Assembly (NCBI GenBank): GCA_045807765.1
Contig: JBJMGU010000206.1
Coordinates: 1-13,828 of the forward strand
DNA from: DATENM01 sp045807765
Lineage (GTDB): Bacteria; Acidobacteriota; Blastocatellia; UBA7656
Reading direction: 5' to 3'
Length of the DNA: 13,828 nucleotides
A program made the translations under genes and the position numbers. How positions within the stretch are numbered: position 1 is the stretch's first letter; each line of letters opens with the position of its first letter. Positions 1 through 6,194 of the stretch are shown in pieces. The notes under the pieces are model-generated. The model worked only from the letters and a program-made list of their open reading frames with translations. It did no database searches and was not told where the DNA came from.

Positions 1-1290
1 CTGACGCTCGCCGTGCTGTTGGTCGGGCCGCTGATTTATGGGCTGTCGGTGAAGTTCGGTCGCCGCTTGCGACACATCGCCCACTCGACGCAAGAGGGAA
101 CCGAAGAGGTGTTGGACTTGGCGCAAGAGACTATCTCTGGCCACCGTATCGTCAAAGCGTTCGGCATGGAAGGATTCGAGCAACGGCGGTTTGGGCAGGC
201 GCTGGTGCAGCTGGCGCGGACTCAGGTGCGGGCGGCGCGCGTCGTCTATTTGTCGTCGCCGATTCTTGAACTGCTTGGCGTGGTGCTCGCCGCGGCTTTT
301 CTGCTCTACGCGCAGCGCCTGACGGCAACGGGGCTGATGACCATCGGCACCTTCGCTGCCTACATCGTCGCGATGTTGCAGATGTACGATCCGCTACGCA
401 AGCTATCACGGATACAGAATTACTTTCAGCAATCGTTCGCGGCGACGACGCGCATCTACAAGCTGCTCGACACCCACACAGAGATCGCGGATAGAGCCGA
501 TGCCGTCGAGCTGAAACCCTTGAGTGACCGCCTTGAGTTCCGTGACCTGTCGTTCAAGTATGGCGACTCGACGGACTGGACGATCCGTGATGTTAATCTC
601 AATGTGCAGCGCGGTGAAGTCGTCGCACTGGTCGGGCTGTCGGGCGCGGGCAAGACGACGTTGACGAACTTGCTGATGCGTTTTTACGACGCGAGCCGCG
701 GCGAGATCACGGTTGATGGTGTCAACATCTGCGAGGCGCGGCTGGCTTCGCTGCGCGCACAGTTGGCGCTGGTGACACAAGAGGTCATCCTCTTCAACGA
801 CACGATTCAAAGTAACATTGCTTACGGGCGGCCCGATGTCGGCCAACAAGAGATCGAGCGGGCGGCTCGCGCCGCTTACGCGCACGACTTTATAATGGAA
901 CGTGGCGGCTATGACGTGGTCATCGGCGAGCGCGGCGTCAAGCTGTCAGGCGGCGAGCGTCAGCGGCTGGCGATTGCGCGGGCGCTGCTCAAAGACGCGC
1001 CGATTCTAATCCTCGATGAAGCGACTTCGGCACTCGACACGCAATCTGAACGCCTGGTACAGCAAGCTCTGGCAAACCTCATGCGCGGACGGACGACGGT
1101 GGTCATCGCGCACCGGCTGACGACGATTCATCGCGCCGATAAGATCGTCGTGCTGCATCGCGGGCAGGTTGCCGACACCGGCACGCACAACGAGTTGATG
1201 TCGCGCGGCGGCATCTACCGCGAGCTTTATGAATTGCAATTCTCCGACGAACTGGTTGCGGAGGACGAAGGGAGACTGGTCAGTAGTTAG
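1..1290 (+). CDS. ABC exporter, fused permease and ATPase (MsbA/ABCB type), 5' truncated
   Basis: This is the C-terminal part of an exporter-type ABC half-transporter. It should form a homodimer in the inner membrane and use ATP to flip or export a lipid or other hydrophobic substrate; MsbA-like lipid export is the nearest guess. The frame is open from base 1, so the start lies outside the window; 429 residues are visible of about 580-600 expected. Numbering from base 1, hydrophobic segments lie near residues 1-17, 81-103 and 112-129. The nucleotide-binding domain follows, with Walker A GLSGAGKT (212-219), Q-loop Gln260, signature LSGGERQ from 315, Walker B ILILDE with Asp339 and catalytic Glu340, and H-loop His371. 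All catalytic motifs are intact. It lies 87 bp upstream of yicC on the same strand. The family is certain; the substrate cannot be told from sequence. Confidence 0.93.
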   Translation: MTLAVLLVGPLIYGLSVKFGRRLRHIAHSTQEGTEEVLDLAQETISGHRIVKAFGMEGFEQRRFGQALVQLARTQVRAARVVYLSSPILELLGVVLAAAFLLYAQRLTATGLMTIGTFAAYIVAMLQMYDPLRKLSRIQNYFQQSFAATTRIYKLLDTHTEIADRADAVELKPLSDRLEFRDLSFKYGDSTDWTIRDVNLNVQRGEVVALVGLSGAGKTTLTNLLMRFYDASRGEITVDGVNICEARLASLRAQLALVTQEVILFNDTIQSNIAYGRPDVGQQEIERAARAAYAHDFIMERGGYDVVIGERGVKLSGGERQRLAIARALLKDAPILILDEATSALDTQSERLVQQALANLMRGRTTVVIAHRLTTIHRADKIVVLHRGQVADTGTHNELMSRGGIYRELYELQFSDELVAEDEGRLVSS

Positions 1291-1344
1291 GCGTTGCCGG
1301 TCAGAGCGGCGCGGTGCGATTGGCAAGCACCTTCGGGCGATTCT

Positions 1345-1377
1345 GACTGTCGGCTTCCGGCTTCTGGCTGATGGCTT
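1345..1377 (+). repeat. Degenerate 7-bp tandem repeat abutting the yicC start
   Basis: GGCT recurs at exactly 7-base spacing at 1352, 1359, 1366 and 1373 (GGCTTCC, GGCTTCT, GGCTGAT, GGCTTAT). A weaker unit, GACTGTC, sits at 1345. The last unit supplies the A and T of the yicC ATG. No Shine-Dalgarno sequence is visible here. The rest of the 87-base gap shows nothing else I recognise. Confidence 0.6.
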
Positions 1378-2253
1378 ATGATCAAAAGCATGACAGGGTT
1401 CGGGCAGGGAAGCGCCGAAGGCTCCAACTTCAAAGTGCGCGTTGATATTCGTTCGGTCAACAATCGCTTTCTCGATGTGCACGTGCGCTTGCCGCAGGAA
1501 TTCGCCAGTTTGGAATTGACGATCAAGAAGCAGGTGCAGGCGGCACTGCATCGCGGGCGTGTTGACTTGACGATGGCGGTCGAGCAGATGAAAGAGGCGA
1601 CCTTCCAGATCAACCGACCGCTGGTCGCCGGCTATCTGTCGGCGCTCAGCGAGATGAAGCAGGAGTTCGGCCTTGAAGGCGATCCGTCGCTCGAATTGAT
1701 CGCCAAGCTGCCCGGCGCATTGCAGGTGTCGCAGGACAGTAGCCAGCTCGACGAAGCCGTGGCGGCGGGCGTCGTCGCTGCCGTCTCGCAAGCGCTGATC
1801 GCGTTGGCCGAGATGCGTCTGGTCGAGGGCCAGGAACTGGCCGCCGAGCTGCAATCGCGACTCGACATGATTGCCAAACAACTGCCGACGATTGAAACCG
1901 AAGCTGAGCGCTTGCCGGGCATTTATCGCGAGCGCTTGCAAAAACGTTTGGCGGATTTGCAGAGCGGTGCTCAGGTAGATGAAACGCGACTGGCGCAGGA
2001 AGCTATTCTGCTGGCCGACCGCTCGGACATCAGCGAAGAGATCGCCCGACTCAAGAGTCATCTCGTGCAGATGCGCGACCTGCTGCGCGCCGATGAAGAG
2101 GTCGGCAAGCGCATCGATTTCATCCTCCAGGAGATGAACCGCGAGGCGAACACGATTCTCTCGAAGGCCAGCGACATCGCCATCAGCGACGCTGCGATCA
2201 TCATCAAAACCGAAGTCGAGAAGATGCGGGAGCAGGGCCAGAATGTCGAGTGA
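1378..2253 (+). CDS. yicC: YicC/YloC family endoribonuclease
   Basis: A 291-aa member of the YicC/YloC family, which was long uncharacterised and is now regarded as an endoribonuclease family; the E. coli member has been linked to small-RNA turnover. It is expected in the cytoplasm. The N-terminus MIKSMTGFGQG matches the family's conserved MxxSMTGFG opening and fixes the start. The YicC N-domain covers about residues 1-155 (the RSVNNRFLDV region is conserved). The C-terminal DUF1732-type domain covers about 205-291 and carries the hallmark block around QEMNREANTI, ending in MREQGQNVE. The length is normal. No Shine-Dalgarno is visible: the ATG is preceded by heptamer repeats. Its last 11 bases overlap the start of gmk, suggesting translational coupling. 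The family call is firm; the RNA target is unknown. Confidence 0.93.
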   Translation: MIKSMTGFGQGSAEGSNFKVRVDIRSVNNRFLDVHVRLPQEFASLELTIKKQVQAALHRGRVDLTMAVEQMKEATFQINRPLVAGYLSALSEMKQEFGLEGDPSLELIAKLPGALQVSQDSSQLDEAVAAGVVAAVSQALIALAEMRLVEGQELAAELQSRLDMIAKQLPTIETEAERLPGIYRERLQKRLADLQSGAQVDETRLAQEAILLADRSDISEEIARLKSHLVQMRDLLRADEEVGKRIDFILQEMNREANTILSKASDIAISDAAIIIKTEVEKMREQGQNVE

Positions 2254-2938
2254 GGTTGAGGCCATCGAAGAAGCGGTGGCCGAAACGACGAAGAAGAGGC
2301 CGCGGCGGCGCGGCTATATGCCGGAGCGCGGCACCCTGATTGTTGTGTCAGCGCCATCGGGCGCGGGCAAATCGTCGCTTGTCGAGCGCGCTATGAAGCG
2401 GCTCCGGCGCTTGCGCTATTCAATCTCCTACACGACGCGGCAACCGCGTGGCCAGGAGCGCGACGGCGTGGATTATGTCTTTGTCGACGAGAGGACGTTT
2501 CTGGAGATGCGCGAGCGCGGCGAGTTCATCGAATCGGCATGCGTGCATGGCTATCATTACGGCACGCACCGGGCGACGATTGAGCAGATGCTGGCCGATG
2601 GCAACGATGTGCTTATGGACATAGACGTGCAGGGCGCGGCACAGATGTGCGAGCGCATGCCGGAAGCGGTAACCGTATTCATCCTGCCGCCGTCTAAGAA
2701 AGTGCTCGAGGCGCGACTGCGGCGGCGCAATCTGAACGCGCCTGACGATCTGGCCCGGCGGTTGGCGAATGCGACCGCCGAGGTGAAGCTTTACGAGCAA
2801 TTCAATTACGTCATCATCAATGATGATCGCGACCGCGCCTTCGGGGCGCTGAAGGCGATCATCGTCGCCGAACGCCGCCGCCCGATGCGGCAAAAGAATA
2901 AGATAAAATCGATACTGGATACATTTGGAGGTGAATAA
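2243..2938 (+). CDS. gmk: Guanylate kinase
   Basis: Catalyses ATP + GMP to ADP + GDP, an essential step in purine nucleotide synthesis, in the cytoplasm. From ATG 2243 the protein is 231 aa. The P-loop is APSGAGKSS (residues 37-45), the GMP-binding region includes YTTRQPRG (63-70) and GVDYVFV (75-81), and the family block MDIDVQGA lies in mid-protein. Canonical guanylate kinases are about 205 aa and begin a few residues before the ERGTLIVVSAPSG stretch, which would correspond to Met26 at 2318. I prefer 2243 because GGGAG (2228-2232) sits 10 bases upstream and the overlap with yicC suggests coupling, whereas 2318 has no visible Shine-Dalgarno. The extra 25 residues are acidic then very basic (KKRPRRR). 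The rpoZ Shine-Dalgarno lies within its last codons. Confidence 0.95.
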   Translation: MSSEVEAIEEAVAETTKKRPRRRGYMPERGTLIVVSAPSGAGKSSLVERAMKRLRRLRYSISYTTRQPRGQERDGVDYVFVDERTFLEMRERGEFIESACVHGYHYGTHRATIEQMLADGNDVLMDIDVQGAAQMCERMPEAVTVFILPPSKKVLEARLRRRNLNAPDDLARRLANATAEVKLYEQFNYVIINDDRDRAFGALKAIIVAERRRPMRQKNKIKSILDTFGGE

Positions 2939-2942
2939 GAAA

Positions 2943-3161
2943 ATGGCTGACAACGAAGAAGAAAAAGATTGGACGACAGAGATAGACAGCAAATACCGGC
3001 TAGTGCTGCTGGCGGCGCGACGCAGCAAACAGATTCAGAAAGGCGCCAGGCCGCGCCTTCATTCCAGCGCGCGCAAACCGACGCGTGTGGCGCTCGATGA
3101 GGTCGAGCGCGGGCTGGTGCCTTATCAGCCCATCGTCAAACCGAGCAAGACTGAAGAGTAA
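2943..3161 (+). CDS. rpoZ: RNA polymerase omega subunit
   Basis: A 72-aa omega subunit, which helps fold and assemble the beta' subunit of RNA polymerase. The family core is visible: SKYRLVLLAARRSKQI followed by a KGARP segment, corresponding to the conserved R-LV--AARRA-QL---G motif. The acidic, variable N-terminus and short C-terminal tail are typical. A textbook Shine-Dalgarno GGAGGTG (2927-2933) lies 9 bases before ATG 2943. An in-frame TTG at 2925 overlaps that Shine-Dalgarno and is not the start. It begins 4 bases after the gmk stop, and gmk-rpoZ adjacency is widely conserved across bacteria. Confidence 0.93.
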   Translation: MADNEEEKDWTTEIDSKYRLVLLAARRSKQIQKGARPRLHSSARKPTRVALDEVERGLVPYQPIVKPSKTEE

Positions 3162-3170
3162 GAAGTCTGT

Positions 3171-3218
3171 CGAGTCGCTGGAGCCTATCGAGCCTATGTC
3201 GATAGCTCTTACGACTCG
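3171..3218. terminator. Imperfect hairpin after rpoZ, possible terminator
   Basis: The outer stem CGAGTCG (3171-3177) pairs with CGACTCG (3212-3218). The inner stem CTATCGA (3185-3191) pairs with TCGATAG (3199-3205), extended by GAG/CTC around a bulged C. The loop is 7 bases and a 3x3 internal loop separates the two stems. No U-run follows, so an intrinsic terminator is only one option. The left side is also made of 9-base units starting GAG at 3172, 3181 and 3190. Confidence 0.4.
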
Positions 3219-3254
3219 CTGGATTTGATCGACTAGAGCAGTGTTCATTCGGGT

Positions 3255-3310
3255 GTAGCACAATCCGATAGATGGCGCCGCGACTCGCGCCATCTATCGG
3301 ATTGTGCTAC
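3255..3310. repeat. Perfect 24-bp inverted repeat with 8-base loop
   Basis: Bases 3255-3278 are the exact reverse complement of 3287-3310, with loop CGCGACTC (3279-3286). The stem is far longer than a usual intrinsic terminator and is not followed by a T-run. It sits between rpoZ and coaBC, 62 bases before the coaBC start. It may be a REP- or MITE-like dispersed palindrome or a transcript-end stem. No flanking target duplication was seen. Confidence 0.85.
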
Positions 3311-3372
3311 AGGCAATTGCAATCGAAAACAGCTTTTGGCAATCTCGCTAGACTTCCCTGAGGGGCGAAGAT

Positions 3373-4575
3373 ATGCGCGTTGTCCTCGGAGTGACTGGCT
3401 GTATCGCGGCCTACAAAGCCGTCGAGGTGTTACGCGGCTTGCAAAAGGGCGGCGCTGACGTGCAGGTGGTGATGACCCGGCACGCCACTGAATTTGTCGG
3501 CAAGCTCACCTTTCAAGCCATCTCCGGTCACGAAGTCGTCACCGAGATGTTTGCGCCGACCGCCGACCCGGAGATCAAGCACATACAGATCGCGCAAGCG
3601 GCTGACCTGTTGCTGGTCGCCCCGGCGACGGCTAACTTGCTGGCGAAATTTGCCAACGGCATCGCCGACGATTTTCTGACGACGCTCTATATTTCGACAA
3701 CCGCGCCTGTGTGGGTCGCGCCGGCGATGAATGTTGAAATGTGGGCGCACCCGGCGACCCGTGAAAATGTCCGGCGGCTGCGTGAGCGCGGCGTCCATTT
3801 CATTGATCCGGGCGAAGGCTATCTCGCTTGCCGCACGGTCGGAGCAGGCCGCCTGGCCGAGCCGTCCGAGATCGTTGATCGCGTACTCTCCTTCCTGCGA
3901 CCAGCCCAGAATGCCGCGCCGCTCAAAGGCGAGCACGTCTTGATTACCGCCGGGCCGACCTATGAAGCGATTGACCCTGTGCGCGGCATCACTAACCGTT
4001 CGTCTGGAAAGATGGGATATGCGCTGGCCGAATCGGCAGCAGCAATGGGCGCAACTGTCACGCTGATTACCGGGCCGGTGGCGTTGACGCCACCTGAAGG
4101 CGTGCAGTCGATTCGCGTCCGGTCTGCCGCTGAAATGCTCGACGCCGTTCTCGGCCATCTGGATGCGGCGACCGTGGTGGTGATGGCAGCGGCGGTTGCC
4201 GACTATCGCCCGGCGCGGGCCGCCGAGCAGAAGATCAAGAAAGCCGACCAGGAGCTGGTGCTTGACCTAGAGCCGACCGAAGACATTCTAGCGACGGTGG
4301 GCCGGATGAAAGGCTCGCGCCTGGTGATCGGCTTTGCTGCCGAAACCGAGAACGTCATCGCTAACGCGCTAAAGAAATTGCAGAACAAGAATGCCGACTT
4401 GATGGTTGCCAACGACGTTTCGGCGAGCGACGCCGGCTTTGACGTAGACACCAATCGCGTGACATTGGTATCGGCAATTGAGAATGTCGAGCTGCCGCTG
4501 CTCACCAAGCGCCAGGTCGCCGACCGCATCTTTGATGCAGCGATAAACCTCAAAGCCTTACGGCTGGCGCAATAG
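3373..4575 (+). CDS. coaBC: Bifunctional phosphopantothenoylcysteine decarboxylase / phosphopantothenate-cysteine ligase
   Basis: Two consecutive steps of coenzyme A synthesis in one cytoplasmic protein: CoaB joins 4'-phosphopantothenate to cysteine with CTP, then the FMN-dependent CoaC domain decarboxylates the product. It is 400 aa, the normal length. The CoaC domain (about 1-175) has GVTGCIAAYKA at the FMN site, catalytic His70 in KHIQIA, the PAMN motif ending at Asn120, and active-site Cys153 in YLACRTVGAGR. The CoaB domain starts near 186 with ITAGPTYEAIDPVR, TNRSSGKMG (Asn208) and AAAVADYRP, followed by a KIKK motif, IGFAAET and MVANDV. All key residues are present; Arg154 replaces the more usual Gly after the catalytic Cys. 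The start is supported by GAGGGG (3360-3365), 7 bases before ATG 3373. It follows rpoZ in the same direction. Confidence 0.97.
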   Translation: MRVVLGVTGCIAAYKAVEVLRGLQKGGADVQVVMTRHATEFVGKLTFQAISGHEVVTEMFAPTADPEIKHIQIAQAADLLLVAPATANLLAKFANGIADDFLTTLYISTTAPVWVAPAMNVEMWAHPATRENVRRLRERGVHFIDPGEGYLACRTVGAGRLAEPSEIVDRVLSFLRPAQNAAPLKGEHVLITAGPTYEAIDPVRGITNRSSGKMGYALAESAAAMGATVTLITGPVALTPPEGVQSIRVRSAAEMLDAVLGHLDAATVVVMAAAVADYRPARAAEQKIKKADQELVLDLEPTEDILATVGRMKGSRLVIGFAAETENVIANALKKLQNKNADLMVANDVSASDAGFDVDTNRVTLVSAIENVELPLLTKRQVADRIFDAAINLKALRLAQ

Positions 4576-4618
4576 AGTTGGTTGGGTTTGCTTCTGGGAG
4601 AGAAGGAAAGCGATTAAG

Positions 4619-4683
4619 GAGCGCGCTATAAGCGCTCGTGATTAAATGTGGCAAGATGGAATGGCCTCCGTCCAGTATGCCAC
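4619..4683. terminator. Two hairpins between convergent coaBC and the small minus-strand gene
   Basis: GAGCGC (4619-4624) pairs with GCGCTC (4632-4637) across a 7-base loop, about 45 bases after the coaBC stop. GTGGCA (4648-4653) pairs with TGCCAC (4678-4683), with an inner TGGA/TCCA pair, just past the stop of the minus-strand ORF. Neither has a clear T-run. They could end the two converging transcripts, but this is tentative. Confidence 0.35.
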
Positions 4684-4695
4684 AGCCGTTTGAGC

Positions 4696-4866
4696 CTAGC
4701 TCCGCCGCAGCATTCCAATGAGGGCTTGATTATTCTTGGCCTTGTGGCTCTTGAACTCCTCGACCCACCCTTGCGCATTCGACAGAAGCTGAGCGAATGT
4801 CGGCTCCTGAGCCGGTTTCACGTCGTTTGGCGTTTGCTGATTCTTTTTAACCAGTTTGATTGTCAT
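4696..4866 (-). CDS. Small hypothetical protein, 56 aa
   Basis: A complete short ORF, ATG at 4866 to TAG at 4696. It encodes a hydrophilic protein that begins MTIKLVKKNQ, has a Lys/Gln/Asn/Pro-rich N-terminal third, and then an apparently amphipathic helical part containing FAQLLSNAQGWVEEF and ending LIGMLRRS. There is no signal peptide, membrane segment or Cys. A purine-rich AAGGGTGGGAG lies directly upstream, with AAGGG 8 bases from the ATG. Support for coding: good ribosome site, sensible amino-acid composition, and position in an otherwise empty gap with its own direction, convergent with coaBC and divergent from cdaA. A weak promoter (TTGCCA, 17 bases, TGAAAA) lies upstream on the minus strand. 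I do not recognise the family and assign no function. The overlapping plus-strand frame (4648-4881) looks less protein-like. Confidence 0.6.
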   Translation of the reverse strand: MTIKLVKKNQQTPNDVKPAQEPTFAQLLSNAQGWVEEFKSHKAKNNQALIGMLRRS

Positions 4867-4931
4867 AACTCCCACCCTTGATTGTTTTCACTCGGACACT
4901 CTTACATTGGCAATTGCGGTGCCACAAACGA

Positions 4932-4956
4932 CGATTTGAAAAATCGGCTGATTTTT
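4932..4956. repeat. A/T-rich overlapping inverted repeats
   Basis: CGATTT (4932-4937) can pair with AAATCG (4941-4946). Alternatively AAAAATC (4939-4945) pairs with GATTTTT (4950-4956) across GGCT. The two hairpins share bases, so only one can form at a time. The second resembles a weak bidirectional terminator but has a single G-C pair. Confidence 0.45.
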
Positions 4957-4991
4957 CTAAGTGACATGGCCTTGTAAGCCTGGAGGATGCG

Positions 4992-5033
4992 CCGATTTCA
5001 TACGCAAATCGGGTGAGCATGTATGAAACTCGG
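4992..5033 (+). other. Mutually exclusive hairpins in the cdaA upstream region
   Basis: CCGATTT (4992-4998) pairs with AAATCGG (5006-5012) across a 7-base loop. The same left arm extended to 5003 also pairs with GTATGAAA (5021-5028) plus TCGG (5030-5033), giving 12 pairs with one bulged C. Only one structure can exist at a time. No coding sequence overlaps convincingly. This could be part of a structured RNA, or a chance palindrome in a non-coding gap. Confidence 0.4.
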
Positions 5034-5087
5034 AACGAGATCGTGTAACTGTTGGCCTCGCAAAGCTCATAGTCCCGACGCAAGCTA

Positions 5088-5129
5088 CCTGCTGATGGCA
5101 GAGCCGTCCAAGCAAGCAGGAGGCTCTGC
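5088..5129 (+). ncRNA. Candidate H-type pseudoknot, structured RNA of unknown class
   Basis: CCTGCT (5088-5093) is complementary to AGCAGG (5115-5120), and GCAGAGCC (5098-5105) to GGCTCTGC (5122-5129). The pairs interleave (A-B-A'-B'), which is the geometry of an H-type pseudoknot with linkers of 4, 9 and 1 bases. It lies upstream of the predicted cdaA promoter, so it would belong to a separate or longer transcript, or to the opposite strand. I compared it by eye with GEMM, ydaO/c-di-AMP, cobalamin and SAM riboswitch consensus elements and found no match. The remaining bases from 4867 to 5186 hold no gene I can support. Confidence 0.3.
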
Positions 5130-5186
5130 GATATCGCCTCATGACATAAAACTGCCAGGATGACCGGGGGCGTAAAAGCGTTTTGC

Positions 5187-5215
5187 TTGATAAACAACCG
5201 GGCAGCCGATACCAT
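5187..5215 (+). promoter_or_regulatory. Predicted sigma70-type promoter for cdaA
   Basis: The -35 box TTGATA (5187-5192, 5 of 6 to consensus), a 17-base spacer and the -10 box TACCAT (5210-5215, 4 of 6). Transcription would start near 5222, giving a leader of about 78 bases before ATG 5300. This is a consensus match only. Confidence 0.55.
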
Positions 5216-5252
5216 AAGCATAGGTGTCGAGCTTCCGAAAATAAGGGCATGA

Positions 5253-5286
5253 CACAGGTGCCGCGCCCGGCACCCAATCACCTGTG
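5253..5286 (+). promoter_or_regulatory. cdaA leader with two competing hairpins
   Basis: GGTGCCG (5257-5263) pairs with CGGCACC (5268-5274) across a 4-base loop. CACAGGTG (5253-5260) pairs with CACCTGTG (5279-5286). The two left arms overlap in GGTG, so the structures exclude each other. Both lie in the predicted cdaA 5' UTR, ending 13 bases before the ATG. No strong Shine-Dalgarno separates them from the start codon. Confidence 0.45.
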
Positions 5287-5299
5287 GTTAGAAAATAAG

Positions 5300-6169
5300 A
5301 TGAGCCGTTCCGCCGAGCTTTTCAGATTCATTGAGCAGTTGCGCTTTACCGACCTGATCGATTTCATTACCGTATGGGCGATCATCTATGGTCTGTTGAA
5401 GCTGGTGCGCGGCACACGTGCCGTGCAAATGGCTGTCGGTCTGCTCGGCGTCGGCTTGCTTTATCAGTTGTCGGTGATCCTCGGACTGGAAACCCTCCAG
5501 TTCGTCATGCGCAACACGCTGCTCTATTTCGGCTTCGCCATTCTGGTGATCTTCGCGCCGGAGATTCGCTCGGCGTTGATGCGCGTCGGCTCGAATATCC
5601 GGCGGCCCTTCGGGCGCTCCAGCCGTCAGGAGACTTTCGAGGAAATCCTGCTGGCGGCGACCACGCTGTCTTCGCGCAAGATCGGCGCGCTGATTGTCTT
5701 GGAGCGCAACGTCGGCTTACAGAACTACATCGACACGGGCGTCGAGCTTGAGGCGCGGCTCTCGTACGACCTGTTAGTGACGGTCTTTGATCCGCACACG
5801 CCTTTGCACGACGGCGCGGCCATCATCCGCAATTACAAAACCGTTGCCGCTGCCAGTTGCTTTTTGCCGTTGACGCTCAACCCGCGCCTCTCGAAAGAAC
5901 TCGGTACGCGCCACCGCGCCGCCATCGGCATTACCGAAGACACTGATGCCGTCGCCGTCGTCGTCAGCGAAGAGACCGGCATCGTTTCGTTCGTCGAGCG
6001 CGGCGAGATTTCGCGTTATCTAAACAGCGCCGCTCTGCGCGACCGCCTGCGCGAAGCGTTCCAGCCGCCTGGCCGCATCGCCGACATCATGCGCCCGCGC
6101 CGCCGCTCGCGCCGCGGCAGAAAACCGGAAGCCGCGCGTGAGTCGATCAGCGAGTCGTTCATCAAGTGA
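5300..6169 (+). CDS. cdaA: Diadenylate cyclase, membrane-bound CdaA type
   Basis: Condenses two ATP into cyclic di-AMP, a second messenger tied to potassium, osmotic and cell-wall control. The protein is 289 aa. Three N-terminal membrane segments lie near residues 12-30, 37-57 and 61-82, and the cytoplasmic DAC domain covers about 95-255. The catalytic motifs are intact: DGA (Asp171-Ala173) in PLHDGAAI, and RHR (204-206) in GTRHRAAIGI. The C-terminal tail is strongly basic (RRRSRRGRK). I chose ATG 5300 because the sequence from there aligns by eye with CdaA N-termini. Longer in-frame starts at 5183 and 5249 add an unrelated leader; 5249 has its AAGGG only one base away. The Shine-Dalgarno before 5300 is weak. 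It is the first gene of cdaA-cdaR-glmM, the arrangement known from Firmicutes, where CdaR and GlmM modulate CdaA. Confidence 0.95.
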   Translation: MSRSAELFRFIEQLRFTDLIDFITVWAIIYGLLKLVRGTRAVQMAVGLLGVGLLYQLSVILGLETLQFVMRNTLLYFGFAILVIFAPEIRSALMRVGSNIRRPFGRSSRQETFEEILLAATTLSSRKIGALIVLERNVGLQNYIDTGVELEARLSYDLLVTVFDPHTPLHDGAAIIRNYKTVAAASCFLPLTLNPRLSKELGTRHRAAIGITEDTDAVAVVVSEETGIVSFVERGEISRYLNSAALRDRLREAFQPPGRIADIMRPRRRSRRGRKPEAARESISESFIK

Positions 6170-6194
6170 CCGGTGCCCTAGGAGTGAAGAGACA

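Noticed and set aside
1006..2265. Long minus-strand open frame of 419 aa opposite the ABC gene end and yicC
   Set aside because: It is antisense to two clear genes and rich in Arg, Gln and Leu, as expected of a shadow frame in GC-rich DNA.
3255..3310. Insertion sequence ends
   Set aside because: Only 8 bases separate the arms, no transposase is nearby, and no target duplication flanks the repeat.
4648..4881. Plus-strand 77-aa frame in the coaBC-cdaA gap
   Set aside because: No ribosome site, unnatural composition, and it overlaps antisense to the better-supported 56-aa minus-strand ORF.
5060..5110. GEMM-like c-di-GMP riboswitch, from CGCAAAGC and ACGCAAGC segments
   Set aside because: The upstream GCAAAC / GNRA stem and the downstream receptor stem of the class are absent.
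4847..5281. Minus-strand frames of 144 and 106 aa in the cdaA upstream gap
   Set aside because: They mix Cys, Arg and Ser with no domain, have no Shine-Dalgarno, and cover the palindrome-rich region and the cdaA promoter.
6138..6194. Earlier GTG start for cdaR inside cdaA
   Set aside because: There is no ribosome site there, while AGGAG is correctly spaced from GTG 6195.
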